A DNA stretch of 50,928 bases from an uncultured Rhodospirillales bacterium (GTDB taxonomy: Bacteria; Pseudomonadota; Alphaproteobacteria; Azospirillales; Azospirillaceae). Location of the stretch: the NCBI GenBank assembly GCA_903920145.1, contig CAIXKV010000265.1, positions 1 to 50,928 of the forward strand. Reading direction: 5' to 3'. The translations under genes were made by a program, and so were the position numbers. Below the pieces are notes generated by a model. That model was given only the letters and a program-made list of their open reading frames with translations, ran no database searches and was not told the DNA's origin. This document shows positions 34,770 through 45,502 of the stretch, piece after piece; the first letter of the stretch is position 1; every line of letters begins with the position of its first letter.

Positions 34770-37700
34770 TCACGCCGTGTCCGGGGGTCTGGTTTTTCGA
34801 GCATCGTCCAGTGCCTTGACGGGACGCCTAGTCGCGTCGAAGGTGTCGACGAACGAGATGTCGGTATTCGCGGCATCGGTCACTGCCGACCTGATCGGCT
34901 CCGCGTTCCTCCCGATATCATCCAGGCGCCAGAACGGATGCACGATCAGGAAGGCGCTTATCGTACCATTCCTCGCCCATTCCACCAGAGGTAGGCGTAG
35001 AATGCCGACCTCCCGCACGCTCATCTGACCGGGACGCAGACTGATGATCTCGTCCGCCGCGCGGCGTGCGATTCCGAGCCAATCAGTCAGCTCGGGGTGG
35101 GAGTCCCATAGTCCGTCTGCTCCCGATCGGTACCCTGAATCCGATAGGGTTCTCAGGAATCCCATGCCCAACCGCCAGTCGAGCAGTCCGTGATATCCTC
35201 TGTTGCCATATCTCTGGATGCAGCGGTAGCAAGCTTGGTTGCATATTTCCCTATGTTCATCCGTCATGAACGGCGCTACGAGAGGGTCGGCCGGATCACC
35301 GAGCATGGAATCGATGAGATGCGCGACCAACGGCCTTCCATCGCGTTCGGGCGTGCCCAGCCGTCGGCAGAACCCCGCCCCGTTGACCAGGACGTCAGCG
35401 ATCTGAAGCAGCGGGCGCCCCTGCCGTAGCCTCGGCTCGAGTATCTCGAACTCCTCCGGAGCTACGTCGAGTTCTAACGCGGCTCGCTGGATGAGCAACT
35501 GTACCGCGCTGATCGCCGCCGCTCTCATGCTGGTCTGCCACCATGCTATGCGCCCTAGGCGATGCGGTGCGAGACCATCGGGGATGTCCCGGAGGGCTAT
35601 GTAGAGTGAATCCGTGGCCTTTCTCGAAAGCAGGCGGACATCTCCGGAGGCACCCTGGTCACCGACGATCCACTTTCCAGTATCGGACGCGACATCCGGG
35701 AGAATGAACTGATTCATGAGCTTGAAACCGTTGGTCGCGCGACCGGGAGGCCGACATGATCTCTGGTGAACGTGGACGATCGAATATCCGCCCGCCTTCC
35801 CGTCATCCCCGACTGGGCCGTCGTTCATTCTGAGAATCGCAGCGTCGTCTCCGACGCCTATCTCCATGTTCGACGCGGGAACCGCCGTAGTCCTGATGTC
35901 ACGGATTTCGGAAGCGGTTTCTCTGCGTACCGAAAGCTGAACCTCGTCGTCACGTGCCGATTCCGCCTTGAAAGAGGTACGGAAACCCGTCGGCACGAAG
36001 TACGGGTGGAAGGCGTCGACGGCGATTGGGTTCCCGCAATCCCCGCAAGGGGTCTCTGTCGAAATGCCGATGTCGGACGACGTGATTCCGCCGCAGTTCG
36101 GGCAACGACCCACATATTGACGTTCGACGGCCCATTGGTCGTCAGGCTCGGGCATGAACACGAAGCCGTTCTTCTGGACTCTCGGCGGAGAAAGCGGAGC
36201 GGTGAATCCAATACTGACATGTTTCCGCTTGTCGCGGACCAGTGTGCCCTGGGGGGCGAATTCGTAGATGGCGATATCCAGTTCACGGTCAATGGTCTCC
36301 CACTGGAGTTCGTCCCGCTCGTTTTCCGTCAATCCCAGGATTAGCGACCTGACTCTTGTCGGCATTCCATACATCGGCATGAGCGCATTCTCAGCCAGGA
36401 AACTCGCCAAGTTTCCGTCGCTTCGGGCACCGACCTCCCCGAGCGCCATGACGCGAGCCATCACCCTGTCGACGTCGGTCAAGCCGATCAGCGTCTCGGG
36501 GCGTCCAGTAACGCCCATGCCGAGAACCTCTGCAAAACTGTTCCTGACGCCCACGGTTCGGGTCAGCGCCTGCCTGAGCCTGTCTTCCCACCCGAGACGC
36601 CGATTGAAGAAGACCGAGCATGGAACGAATTCCCCGTGGACGTCCGGACGGTCGACATCGTCTCCTGGATAGGCGGACCCCATCGCGCTGCGGATCAGGT
36701 CGAATGCCGCGGTGAACCAGACCTTCCGCAGGAGCCTGACGGGAATGTCGAGGTGGTCTGGAGTAAGGAACGGAGGAGGAGGGGCGTCACCGGTGATGGC
36801 AGCGGGGTGACGGAAGTAATGCAGATCGTGACTGCGGCTCCTGCACAAGGTGATGACGAGAGAGAACGCCTGACTGCGTCGCCCTGCGCGACCCACGCGC
36901 TGCTGATAGTTGAAGCGCGTGGGCGGCATGTTAGCCTGGTAGACCGCTTGTAGCGACCCGATGTCGATACCAACCTCCATCGTGGTGGTCACCGACAGCA
37001 TGTCGATCTCCTGCGCCCGGCGATCAATGGAGTTGTCTCGATCGGTTCGTGGCTCTACGAATATGCCACGAAACCTCCTCAGGCGCTCGGCGGGTGCGCC
37101 TGTCTGTCCCGTCATCTCCTCGCAACGCAGACGGAAGGTGGAGAGGCCGTCCCGGAGGCTCCGCTTGATGCGCCGCGAAAGGAAATGCCGATCCCACAGT
37201 TCGGCGACCTTTCCGGAAGGAGCCGCCGGAAGCGCGGTCCCGCAACGGGTGCAGAAACCAGTTCCCCGGTGAAGATGGATGCGACCGCAGTTGGCACACC
37301 TCAGATAGGGGTGTTCCGCATCGACGAGACGGACGGTCAGATGCGCTGGTTCCACCAACCCGTTACGGTGGCCCATCGCGGAGAACCTGTCCAGGATGTC
37401 GGCGATTTCGCGCCGCGGTTCCGAAGACGATGCGGCGGCGAAGTTGAGGACACGTCGGTTCCCGACCTGGGAGGCGTCGGTCCATGGCTTGGGATCACGA
37501 TCCTGGACCCATTTGTTCCCCTCAATCCGGTAGGCATCCGAAAAGACCCTGAGCCACGCGTCAAGGCGATCGGACCCGGCGTCCTGTAACCTGACGATCG
37601 ACGGATAGCCAAGTCCGGTTTCCTCGAGAGCGAAGTAGGTCTTCGAGAACAGTACCTCGTCGACCAGTGGGCGCTGCTCCTGGACGATGGTGAGGCGTGC

Positions 37701-40649
37701 CGACTGCCTCAGGGCGTCCCGATCTCCCTGCCTGTATCGGATCTCCCCACCCTCCGTGTCGAAGAGATCGTTCCATGCGAACCCTTCAATGGGATCTATG
37801 CCGACGTCGTCCACGGGATGCACCCCCAATGCGACCATGCGGGCAAGCATGGGATTGGCGGCTACGGACGGTCCCTGCCCGATAGGCATCTCTATCAGGC
37901 TGGCCAACGGCACTCTGTCTGCATCGGTTGGCAGAGGCAGATTCCGCATGTCGTTCAGCAACTGCCCGGCCCGCTCGTCCTCTCCGGCGGCGAACGCTTC
38001 CTGGGCGCGCTTGCGGAGCATCTCCTTGGACGGCCGGGAACCGTTGTGCTTCCGCAGGTCGTCCAACAGTTCGATCAACATGTGTCGCCGGAGATCCTGA
38101 TGGTGACGCTGCTCAATGTTCAGTGCGGCGCGGGCGGCCTCCTGTCGACTGTCGGAGAAAAGAACCGCCTTGGCATCCGCACCTGCAGTCTTCAGTAGCT
38201 CGAAGAGTTCCGTGGCGACGAGTTGCGATGTCTTCGCGAAACCCGTCCTGAAACTCCTGATTGGCGATCGGCGCCCGGTCGTCCTGCGGTAGTAGTCCGT
38301 ACCGCATGCTGGGCAACAGAACGGCGATGCCGTTCCGGGGCGGCCGATCCGCGCGGACTGCGTGCTTGCAACCCTGAACAGTCTTCCGCCTATCCCGGGC
38401 GCCCCCTCTTCTCCTGCCGCACCGACCATTCCGTTCCGGACATTGAGAACCGCCGGAACCCACGCCTCGTCGTCCGACTCTCCGCCGATCGGCTTGCGGG
38501 AGTCCGGCCAGAAGATCGCGAAGTCGCGATAGCTCAGTTCCTCGAACTTGCCCGCGCCGCCTCGCTCGGGAAGGTTCTCCAACCACGGTGATGAAGGCAG
38601 AAGCTCTATCGAAGGCCGATGCCCGCTCCCGTGTTCTCCACGGCAACCGCCGACGAATATCTCGCCGCAAGCCTCGCAGTAAATCAGCTCGAACATCCGT
38701 CCCAGCCCGCCATCGGCGGTTCTGGCGTAGGTCGTTCCACGCTCAATCGTCAGTCCGTCGAAGGCGACCGTCGCGTCGTCGTTCCTTGGGGTAGCGAACA
38801 GACCCTCAATGGACCTGATGAAGATATGCACCCTGAAGCTGGGCACACCCTCCGAAAGCGTCCTACCGTATAGACGTTTCAGGTGGTCGCCCAGCCCGCG
38901 CACGATAAGCATCCCGCGTAGCGCCACCGACGCCTCTCCGTCCGATTTACCGAAAAGCCTCATGGCAATGCTTTCGGTTCCTGCCGCCCTGATTCTGTCG
39001 ACGTCCGCAGGATCGCGGCAGGCGTGTACGAGCACAGCGGCGGCGGCCTCGACAGCTTGTTTCGCCGTCAGACCGATATCCGCACCCTCTCCGCAGCCGA
39101 GTTCTGAATGAACAGCGGCCAGCGCGGCATCCAGTTCGTCGGACCTGTCAAAACGGATGCCGACCATCTCCCCATCGCCAAGAACACGCACCATCCGCGA
39201 GAAGGGCTCGGGATTGATGGGAAGTTGACCGGAGAATCCCGGAACGACCGGGTGGCCGGGAACGATGCATGAGCGCCAGAAATCGGGATCGGATAATCCA
39301 GGATGTCCCGCATGGGCGGCCGTACCGATGGGACCGAAGAAGTCATTCAGGTACTTGAGGCTTCTCTCGCCCTCCGGTCCCTCAATCGGTAGCGAAGCGC
39401 TTGATGCCAGGATGCGGAGCTTGTGGCGATGTTGCGGCAGATGGAGGCCGAGACGGTGAATCAGAGCGCGAACCAGACCTGCTACCTCGGTTCCCGCCGA
39501 TCCGCGAATGAGATGCAACTCGTCCAGAACCAGAAAGAAATAGGCATCCGGATCGCGTTCAAGCCATTCGGCGGTCTTCGCGAACATTCCGCCTTCGATT
39601 TCCCGCGACAACATGGTGCCGAGCATGGAGACGTTCGTTACCAGAACGTCGGGCGGGGTGTCTTGCATGTCCCATCGGCTGACGAGTTCACCGCCGTCAG
39701 TCGCGGGAAACAGGAATCTCGTCAGGTCGGGAAGCGTCTCCCCCCGACGCGCGGTCGCCGCGGCCTGCTGACGGTCGAAAGCGCGTGCATTGTCCTGCAC
39801 GTCCGTCATCTTGCCTATGGCCTCGGCAAGTCTCCGCACCCGCTTGTGCGCCCGATCCTGCTCGTCGATGTCGTTTGCACGTCGCGGGTGGATGCGGTGT
39901 CCCGTGACCGGAGTGGCGCTCGTGTACCGGCCGAAGAATATTCGATTGCCGCCAAAACGGGCGTCCATCACCTCATGCGCCTCGTCGGAATCCAGGGTGC
40001 GCCGCATACGGGTCAACTGGTCCTCCACCAGCGCGTTCATGGGATACAGAATGAGGGCGCGGATCGCCTTGGGTCGGCCTGGAGCCTCCAGGTCACGATG
40101 GGGGGCGAAGCGATCCGGATTATCGGTCCACCATGTCCCCGTCAGATACCCTTGACGCGGCTTCGGCCAACCGATCGCTTCCGCGGCAATCGCCGCGAGT
40201 ATGGGGAGCATGAACGATTCCGTCTTGCCCGACCCCGTTCCCGAAGTGACGATTCCGGGGTGATCGGGTCGGGTTCCCCGGCCGAGCATCTCCATCTGGT
40301 GCCTGTATGGACGGAGGAAGTCCGGACTCCTCCGCATCGTTTCGCCGTCATCCGCCAATCCCGGGAAGAGTCCGGACAGGGCCAATTCCACGAAAGCCTG
40401 TCGGGCCTTCCAGGGAAGATGAGCTATCGGGTTGTCGGAAGCCCTCTCCACAAGGTCCTCCATGCGGTAATCGGCGGCAGAATAGCGCGGTACGGGTTCG
40501 ATAAACGGAACCGTGGCGAGTGTGTCTGGTTTCCGGAGCAGTCGGCGCCGTTCTTCCGCGAGATCATCCCGGCGGATGCGGAAAGCCGTATCAAGGTACG
40601 AAACGAAGAACTCCCGCAGACGTTCGAAGCCGCCAATCGGATCAAGCAT
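34770..40649 (-). CDS. druE: DruE: giant DUF1998-type helicase of Druantia
   Basis: A 1959-aa SF2 helicase. Motif I is TSGTGSGKTESF near residue 155, motif II is VLDELHL near 380, and motifs V-VI are MEVGIDIG and QRVGRAGRRSQ near 1250-1290. Several Cys clusters lie along the protein: YCEACGEIF near 690, CCPACGTDYY near 790, RCANCGR with CTRCG near 1130-1150, GRCPNCGG with CGDCG near 1530. The C-terminal CYRCIQRYGNRGYHG is typical of the DUF1998/MZB region. It is the shared core protein of all Druantia types. ATG 40649 is chosen because the frame upstream to 40778 is a basic leader without family match; it overlaps druG by 8 bases. It would act on phage DNA in an unknown way. Confidence 0.92.
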   Translation of the reverse strand: MLDPIGGFERLREFFVSYLDTAFRIRRDDLAEERRRLLRKPDTLATVPFIEPVPRYSAADYRMEDLVERASDNPIAHLPWKARQAFVELALSGLFPGLADDGETMRRSPDFLRPYRHQMEMLGRGTRPDHPGIVTSGTGSGKTESFMLPILAAIAAEAIGWPKPRQGYLTGTWWTDNPDRFAPHRDLEAPGRPKAIRALILYPMNALVEDQLTRMRRTLDSDEAHEVMDARFGGNRIFFGRYTSATPVTGHRIHPRRANDIDEQDRAHKRVRRLAEAIGKMTDVQDNARAFDRQQAAATARRGETLPDLTRFLFPATDGGELVSRWDMQDTPPDVLVTNVSMLGTMLSREIEGGMFAKTAEWLERDPDAYFFLVLDELHLIRGSAGTEVAGLVRALIHRLGLHLPQHRHKLRILASSASLPIEGPEGERSLKYLNDFFGPIGTAAHAGHPGLSDPDFWRSCIVPGHPVVPGFSGQLPINPEPFSRMVRVLGDGEMVGIRFDRSDELDAALAAVHSELGCGEGADIGLTAKQAVEAAAAVLVHACRDPADVDRIRAAGTESIAMRLFGKSDGEASVALRGMLIVRGLGDHLKRLYGRTLSEGVPSFRVHIFIRSIEGLFATPRNDDATVAFDGLTIERGTTYARTADGGLGRMFELIYCEACGEIFVGGCRGEHGSGHRPSIELLPSSPWLENLPERGGAGKFEELSYRDFAIFWPDSRKPIGGESDDEAWVPAVLNVRNGMVGAAGEEGAPGIGGRLFRVASTQSARIGRPGTASPFCCPACGTDYYRRTTGRRSPIRSFRTGFAKTSQLVATELFELLKTAGADAKAVLFSDSRQEAARAALNIEQRHHQDLRRHMLIELLDDLRKHNGSRPSKEMLRKRAQEAFAAGEDERAGQLLNDMRNLPLPTDADRVPLASLIEMPIGQGPSVAANPMLARMVALGVHPVDDVGIDPIEGFAWNDLFDTEGGEIRYRQGDRDALRQSARLTIVQEQRPLVDEVLFSKTYFALEETGLGYPSIVRLQDAGSDRLDAWLRVFSDAYRIEGNKWVQDRDPKPWTDASQVGNRRVLNFAAASSSEPRREIADILDRFSAMGHRNGLVEPAHLTVRLVDAEHPYLRCANCGRIHLHRGTGFCTRCGTALPAAPSGKVAELWDRHFLSRRIKRSLRDGLSTFRLRCEEMTGQTGAPAERLRRFRGIFVEPRTDRDNSIDRRAQEIDMLSVTTTMEVGIDIGSLQAVYQANMPPTRFNYQQRVGRAGRRSQAFSLVITLCRSRSHDLHYFRHPAAITGDAPPPPFLTPDHLDIPVRLLRKVWFTAAFDLIRSAMGSAYPGDDVDRPDVHGEFVPCSVFFNRRLGWEDRLRQALTRTVGVRNSFAEVLGMGVTGRPETLIGLTDVDRVMARVMALGEVGARSDGNLASFLAENALMPMYGMPTRVRSLILGLTENERDELQWETIDRELDIAIYEFAPQGTLVRDKRKHVSIGFTAPLSPPRVQKNGFVFMPEPDDQWAVERQYVGRCPNCGGITSSDIGISTETPCGDCGNPIAVDAFHPYFVPTGFRTSFKAESARDDEVQLSVRRETASEIRDIRTTAVPASNMEIGVGDDAAILRMNDGPVGDDGKAGGYSIVHVHQRSCRPPGRATNGFKLMNQFILPDVASDTGKWIVGDQGASGDVRLLSRKATDSLYIALRDIPDGLAPHRLGRIAWWQTSMRAAAISAVQLLIQRAALELDVAPEEFEILEPRLRQGRPLLQIADVLVNGAGFCRRLGTPERDGRPLVAHLIDSMLGDPADPLVAPFMTDEHREICNQACYRCIQRYGNRGYHGLLDWRLGMGFLRTLSDSGYRSGADGLWDSHPELTDWLGIARRAADEIISLRPGQMSVREVGILRLPLVEWARNGTISAFLIVHPFWRLDDIGRNAEPIRSAVTDAANTDISFVDTFDATRRPVKALDDARKTRPPDTA

Positions 40650-42774
40650 TTTTTCCCCCGTTTTCCCCCGCCCCGGAGGAGATCGTTTCCGCCAACGCCT
40701 TCCTGCCCGTTTCGAACCGCGTTCCCGCAATTCCCGCAAGTTCCTTCGCCGCCTCGATTCCCATCTGCACCGCCCCATGCTGCGACATGGTCATCATGGC
40801 GGCCAGCGTGATTCGCACTGCACGGCCGACGATCACGGCATCCCCGACCATCTCAGCGGAAAGATCGACGACGATGCCGCGCGCGATGTCATACGGAATC
40901 CGCCACCGTCCGGCATCTACCAGGGTGCCCGGACTTACACGGCCTCCCCGTCCCAGTTCCAGGTCGATGGCCCTGAGCACGGCGGCCATATCACCGTCCG
41001 TCCCCGACGGTGGAGGTGGGACGAGAAGTCCTCCAAACCCGCCTACGGTCGTCCTCCCGGAATCCGCCGACGGACCGTCGACCAGACCCGTGACCAGGAG
41101 ATTCGCAGGCCGCGACGCGACCCCGAGAACCATCGGGAGTGAGGGAAGCCACAGGTCGACGGGAGATGACTGGAGACGATCGAAGACGAACAGGAACGTC
41201 TTCCCGGGGCGGTTGCGGGCTGCCGTCCAGGCATGGGCGAACGCCGTCGGGGAACCTGAACCAGGCTGCCGCCACAGGTCGTCGGCCGAGATCACGACTG
41301 GATCGGCAAGCTGGACGTACAGACGCCCGGCGGCTACCGCATGGGCGTAGGCATCAAGTAGCGTTCTTCCGCGACGGCCCTGGAGGATGACGAATTCACC
41401 GGCGCGTGCGAGCGCGTCCAATTCCACCAAATTGGCCGGATTGACGCCCCACGCGGCGGCAACGCGGTCCAGCCTTCCGGAGAGTTCTCCTGGCGGCACC
41501 GGAACGGCATCATCAGAATCGGTGCCACCGATGGTCCAGGGAGGCAGTTCCGGGGGATATGGAGCCACTCCGGAGCTACTCCCCAACGCCTCGGTTAGGC
41601 GCCTGGCGATGCGTCGGGCCAGCACCGAGGCTTCCTTCGGCGCCTCGGCGAGCGCCCCGCGGACCTCTTCGACCTCACGAACCAGGGTTTCCCTGAAATC
41701 TTCGGTCTCGGCCCTGATCTCGGAGACACGGACGGTCAGGGCGTCCCTTTCGGCGATAGCCTGTCCTATTTCCTCCCGCAGGGTCCGCATCCGATCCACG
41801 AGCGTGGCGTATCCGCTCTCCAACGTCTCGCGCACGATCGGTTCCAGTTCGGCGCGGAGTTCCGTCTCGAGTTCGCTCCTTCGCCGCACGATGTCTGCCC
41901 TGATCCGCTCATCGATCGGCGTGAGAGTCTCCAGCACGTCAACTATGGCGTTCACGCGGTCGAGATTGTCGGCGAGCGCCGACTTCAGATGCGGAACGCG
42001 CATCGCGATCGTCCTCAGATCGGGGGTGTCGCGCGGCAGCAGACCGGCGGTGTCGAGGAACATCGCGAGGAGTTCCACGGTATCCCTGGTGAGATGCTGC
42101 CAATTGTTCCTGAGACCGCTGCGGGCCGGGATTATGCGACGCAACCGCTTGACGACCCTGGGAAGAAAATCGATATCCGAGGACCAGTCGATCTCCGATG
42201 GATCGTCGGCCCGCACGAGGTTTGCGGGGGGCATGAGGAACATTCTGCCTTCAACGGCATCGCCTGCGGTGGTCCATAGTGGAATCCGCCATGTCTCGAG
42301 GCGATCGGGATGCTCGGACGTACCCGGTCGCCAGCGCCAGAGGCTATCCTCGAGCTTCAATGCGATCCTTATGCAGATGCCGCCCTGGAGGAGTATCACG
42401 CAAGGTCCGACGGGTGTCCACGAGAGGTCGATGCCTTCCTCGACGATGCGCCGACGAGCCGTTTCCACGGGGATGGCCGAAAGATCGACGACGTCGATCG
42501 CGGGTCTGGCCCAACCGTTCGCCACCAGGAACCGATCCCCTTTCCTGAGAGGGTCGTATCTTTGGTTCTGTTCGACCGGGAACGTCCAGAAGGTCCCGAT
42601 ATCGATGGAGAGCGTTTCCGGCGCGACGCTGAAAATCCTTCCATCGTCGGGGAAGCGCGTCAGCCGATCGGTCAGGAGCCGCCACCCGAACTCCCCCGCC
42701 TCGAGAAGCGGCTCGAACCTTGTGAACCTCGCGTCTACATAGACGCATCTGCTGAGAAGGATGGGGTTTGCCAT
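40642..42774 (-). CDS. druG: DruG-like protein of Druantia type II
   Basis: A 710-aa protein in the druG position. The N-terminal 270 residues form a beta-rich domain. A long coiled coil follows at about 280-390 (LREEIGQAIAERDALTVRVS and neighbours). The C-terminal 260 residues look like an ATPase fold with a degenerate P-loop (VILQGRRGRTLLDA near 455-470, no Gly-Lys-Thr), a Walker B-like FLFVFDRL near 525 and a sensor-like NLLVTGLVD near 550. It starts 13 bases after the druF stop and overlaps druE by 8. The assignment rests on order, length and operon; I cannot test similarity here. Confidence 0.82.
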   Translation of the reverse strand: MANPILLSRCVYVDARFTRFEPLLEAGEFGWRLLTDRLTRFPDDGRIFSVAPETLSIDIGTFWTFPVEQNQRYDPLRKGDRFLVANGWARPAIDVVDLSAIPVETARRRIVEEGIDLSWTPVGPCVILLQGGICIRIALKLEDSLWRWRPGTSEHPDRLETWRIPLWTTAGDAVEGRMFLMPPANLVRADDPSEIDWSSDIDFLPRVVKRLRRIIPARSGLRNNWQHLTRDTVELLAMFLDTAGLLPRDTPDLRTIAMRVPHLKSALADNLDRVNAIVDVLETLTPIDERIRADIVRRRSELETELRAELEPIVRETLESGYATLVDRMRTLREEIGQAIAERDALTVRVSEIRAETEDFRETLVREVEEVRGALAEAPKEASVLARRIARRLTEALGSSSGVAPYPPELPPWTIGGTDSDDAVPVPPGELSGRLDRVAAAWGVNPANLVELDALARAGEFVILQGRRGRTLLDAYAHAVAAGRLYVQLADPVVISADDLWRQPGSGSPTAFAHAWTAARNRPGKTFLFVFDRLQSSPVDLWLPSLPMVLGVASRPANLLVTGLVDGPSADSGRTTVGGFGGLLVPPPPSGTDGDMAAVLRAIDLELGRGGRVSPGTLVDAGRWRIPYDIARGIVVDLSAEMVGDAVIVGRAVRITLAAMMTMSQHGAVQMGIEAAKELAGIAGTRFETGRKALAETISSGAGENGGKNA

Positions 42775-42787
42775 GACGGGTCGCCTT

Positions 42788-45502
42788 TCACCTCATCGGA
42801 AATCGAGGGAAGACGCGCGGACACCCGGATGATCCGCCTGAACCGATATCCCTGCGCGACATCCCCCTATGCCGCCGGATCGCGATATCCGGAAGGTCAT
42901 CCCTTCTCTCATCTGTCACCGCAGAGCCGAAAAGAACGCGTAACGCGGATTCTCTGAGACTATCGACGGGATATGACCAGGTCCATCCGGAGGCCCCTGG
43001 GCCGCCGACCATTGAAGGATGCGGACCTGCGGGCGCGAGAAGCGCGAAGCGCAGCGCCCGCGCGACGGGATATGGAAGGAAGCCCTCACGGGTGTTCCGG
43101 ACCATCCGGTCACCGCATCTCTTCAGGAGACGGCGTCCGGCGATTCGATGCGCCTCAATGATCGCGGACACGCGGCTTCCGAACGCCTCAGCACGACCGG
43201 AACCGTCCTCGACAACGAAGAGGTCGGCGTCGTCCTGCCTCCACCATCTGGACAGTACGACGGGACATCTGGAATCGGTCTGGTTCTCGGAAAAGCAACC
43301 GATCCGCCAATCCCATATCGACTTCCTTTCGCGGTTGGTGGCATCGCGCCGCTCCTCCGGCCAACATGTTGGAGCGGATGCGAAACATGGGGTCGGGCAT
43401 TCGGAGACAGTCCAACCGAGTTTCTCCGCCAACTTCACGACATCCGCTCCCGATGCCCCAAGAACGGGAAGGGTCCAAGGCGAGGTGTCCGCCATCGACC
43501 AGGCCCTTCCGCCGACATCCGCCGCAGCCTGGACGAATTGTTCACGGAGTACGATGGGAATCGCGCCGTCCGCGACCGAAACCCCTTCTCTGGTCGCAAA
43601 CCTGACGAGACGGGGTGGCCTAAGGTACCATGTCCTGGCCCGCCATCGGTTCGCCAATCTGGATTCGATCCATCCAGCTTCCTGAAACATCCTCAGGACA
43701 TCCCAAGCCCACGGACCGCCGATCGGGACGATCCGTCGGCACAACCCGACCAGTTTCTGCTCCGTCAGGCCCCGGCGTCCGATCGCGTATATCGCCTCCC
43801 CCAGATCGACGAGGCCGCCCTCCGGGGGCACGACTGCCGAAGGAGGAGATGGCTGCGAATAGCCGTCTCCGAAGATGGGTCGGCTTCCGGACGCGACGAT
43901 TTCGACTTCCGGACGACGGATGTCGGGACGTGCGTCCGGGGCTGCGAGTTCCTCGTGGATCGCAGCCCGATCGTCGAAGACAATCAGCCGCGCCGTCTCC
44001 AACGGAGAACGACCTCCGAAGTCACTTTCGACTGCGCTCACTTCGAAGCGGCCCCGGAGCGGAACGGATGAGGCGATGCGCCAGATACTCGCACCATCGG
44101 CGCGCCGCATTTCCGGCGTGCCCATCGCGTCGCCGATCGGCATGATGCCGATGACAGCGTTATCGGTCCCGCAGACGCTCGGCAGGACGGTCGTCCGCCC
44201 GAGTATCGCGCTTCCAGTCCGCACGGCATCGACCCACCTCAGGGAAGCCAGTTCACTGCCTTCCGTGGAACCGATCACACCGCGGAACGTGTCAACGAGA
44301 TTGCGCAGGAGACGCCCGGCCATCTCCCCGTCGATCGGATCGGACAGATTCCAGATGCCGTCCAGGCGCCTCCATACGGCGACGTTCGCTCCGAGACGAT
44401 TACGGACGGACTGCGTCGCCACCATGGTGATCAGGTTGCCCGGCTTCGGTCCCGTCGCGGACGAACTCCATCGACCCCATGCCCGTTCCGTGAATAGCAG
44501 GATACCCCGTTCCATCGCCCCCGAAAGCCACGCGGGCGCCGTTCGGTCCGAAATCGCCGTCTCAGCGATTTCGGAGAAGCGCCCGCACGCGGGCAGCTCC
44601 TCCCCGTCATCGCCGACGATCAGTTCCGCCTCAACGTCCTCGTCCAACCCGAATACGAGGTCGATACGCCATTCGCGTTCCTTCCTGCACACAGATACGG
44701 TATCGCGCCTGTCCACCAGCGACGCCGCCAGGCGCCAGAACCGATGTTCTCCGAGTAGGCGATCTCCCGCGGCGTACCGATCGCGAAAATCGTCATAGGC
44801 GAGTCCAAGAGCGCCGTTCAGGTCATCGGCCAGCCGAAACTGCCGAAGAACCCCGATCAGTTTCTGCGGCGAACGGAGTTCGGTCGCTGGGATTTCGTCG
44901 ATCAGTCTCGTCAGCCTCTGCCTGTCCCTCCATGTTGGAAACGAGAGCCTGATTGAGTGGCCTATGCGACTCCAGCCACCGGGGTCAGGCAGAATTACCC
45001 GGCGGACAAGCACTCCCTTGGCGCGACGCCTGTCACACCAATCCCCGAGCCGTCGCCACAGGTCGGCAATGGCGTTCACATGGTTGAACGGCCTACCGAT
45101 TCCGAGGAGTTCGCCGAAGCGGGCCTGGAACTCGTTGGAACCCGTGCCCTCCGCCGCAGGGACAAAGCATGTCAGGACAAGGTACCGGAAAAAACCAGGA
45201 GCTTCTTCCCCGTCCGCCCACCCGACCTGCCGATGCCCGCCAAGAACCGCTCCGAGACGGCTGTCCCGACGAAACACCGCCAGAAACCGTTCCCTGACCT
45301 CGTTATGATCGGCCGTCGGCTCCCCGATGGCGTTCGCCAGTTCCGGCGGAGTGGCGTCAATATAGGTGAGTGAAGACGCGCCGAACGGTCCCTCCGAACT
45401 CAAGAAGTAGCGCGTCAAGGCCAGTTCCCACGTCCTCTCGTCCAACGCTTGAACGTGCCGTGCCCCTCCGGCATCGACCGGGGATGCGAAGCGTGGCTTC
45501 AT
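42788..45502 (-). CDS. druF: DruF-like protein of Druantia type II
   Basis: A 904-aa protein with no enzymatic motif I recognise. It has many aromatic and Arg-rich stretches (for example TRYFLSSEGPFGASSLTYID near 30, HVNAIADLWRRLGDWCDRRR near 140) and looks like a DNA- or protein-binding platform. It overlaps the druM stop with ATGA at 45502-45499 and precedes druG by 13 bases. It is the second gene of a druM-druF-druG-druE operon, which is the main reason for the name. Confidence 0.82.
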   Translation of the reverse strand: MKPRFASPVDAGGARHVQALDERTWELALTRYFLSSEGPFGASSLTYIDATPPELANAIGEPTADHNEVRERFLAVFRRDSRLGAVLGGHRQVGWADGEEAPGFFRYLVLTCFVPAAEGTGSNEFQARFGELLGIGRPFNHVNAIADLWRRLGDWCDRRRAKGVLVRRVILPDPGGWSRIGHSIRLSFPTWRDRQRLTRLIDEIPATELRSPQKLIGVLRQFRLADDLNGALGLAYDDFRDRYAAGDRLLGEHRFWRLAASLVDRRDTVSVCRKEREWRIDLVFGLDEDVEAELIVGDDGEELPACGRFSEIAETAISDRTAPAWLSGAMERGILLFTERAWGRWSSSATGPKPGNLITMVATQSVRNRLGANVAVWRRLDGIWNLSDPIDGEMAGRLLRNLVDTFRGVIGSTEGSELASLRWVDAVRTGSAILGRTTVLPSVCGTDNAVIGIMPIGDAMGTPEMRRADGASIWRIASSVPLRGRFEVSAVESDFGGRSPLETARLIVFDDRAAIHEELAAPDARPDIRRPEVEIVASGSRPIFGDGYSQPSPPSAVVPPEGGLVDLGEAIYAIGRRGLTEQKLVGLCRRIVPIGGPWAWDVLRMFQEAGWIESRLANRWRARTWYLRPPRLVRFATREGVSVADGAIPIVLREQFVQAAADVGGRAWSMADTSPWTLPVLGASGADVVKLAEKLGWTVSECPTPCFASAPTCWPEERRDATNRERKSIWDWRIGCFSENQTDSRCPVVLSRWWRQDDADLFVVEDGSGRAEAFGSRVSAIIEAHRIAGRRLLKRCGDRMVRNTREGFLPYPVARALRFALLAPAGPHPSMVGGPGASGWTWSYPVDSLRESALRVLFGSAVTDERRDDLPDIAIRRHRGMSRRDIGSGGSSGCPRVFPRFPMR

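Noticed and set aside
39423-40811. 462-residue plus-strand frame across the druE/druG boundary
   Set aside because: Antisense to intact helicase motifs and low in recognisable domains.
41387-42742. 451-residue Ser/Arg-rich plus-strand frame over druG
   Set aside because: Composition is that of an antisense shadow; DruG is coding on the other strand within a coupled operon.
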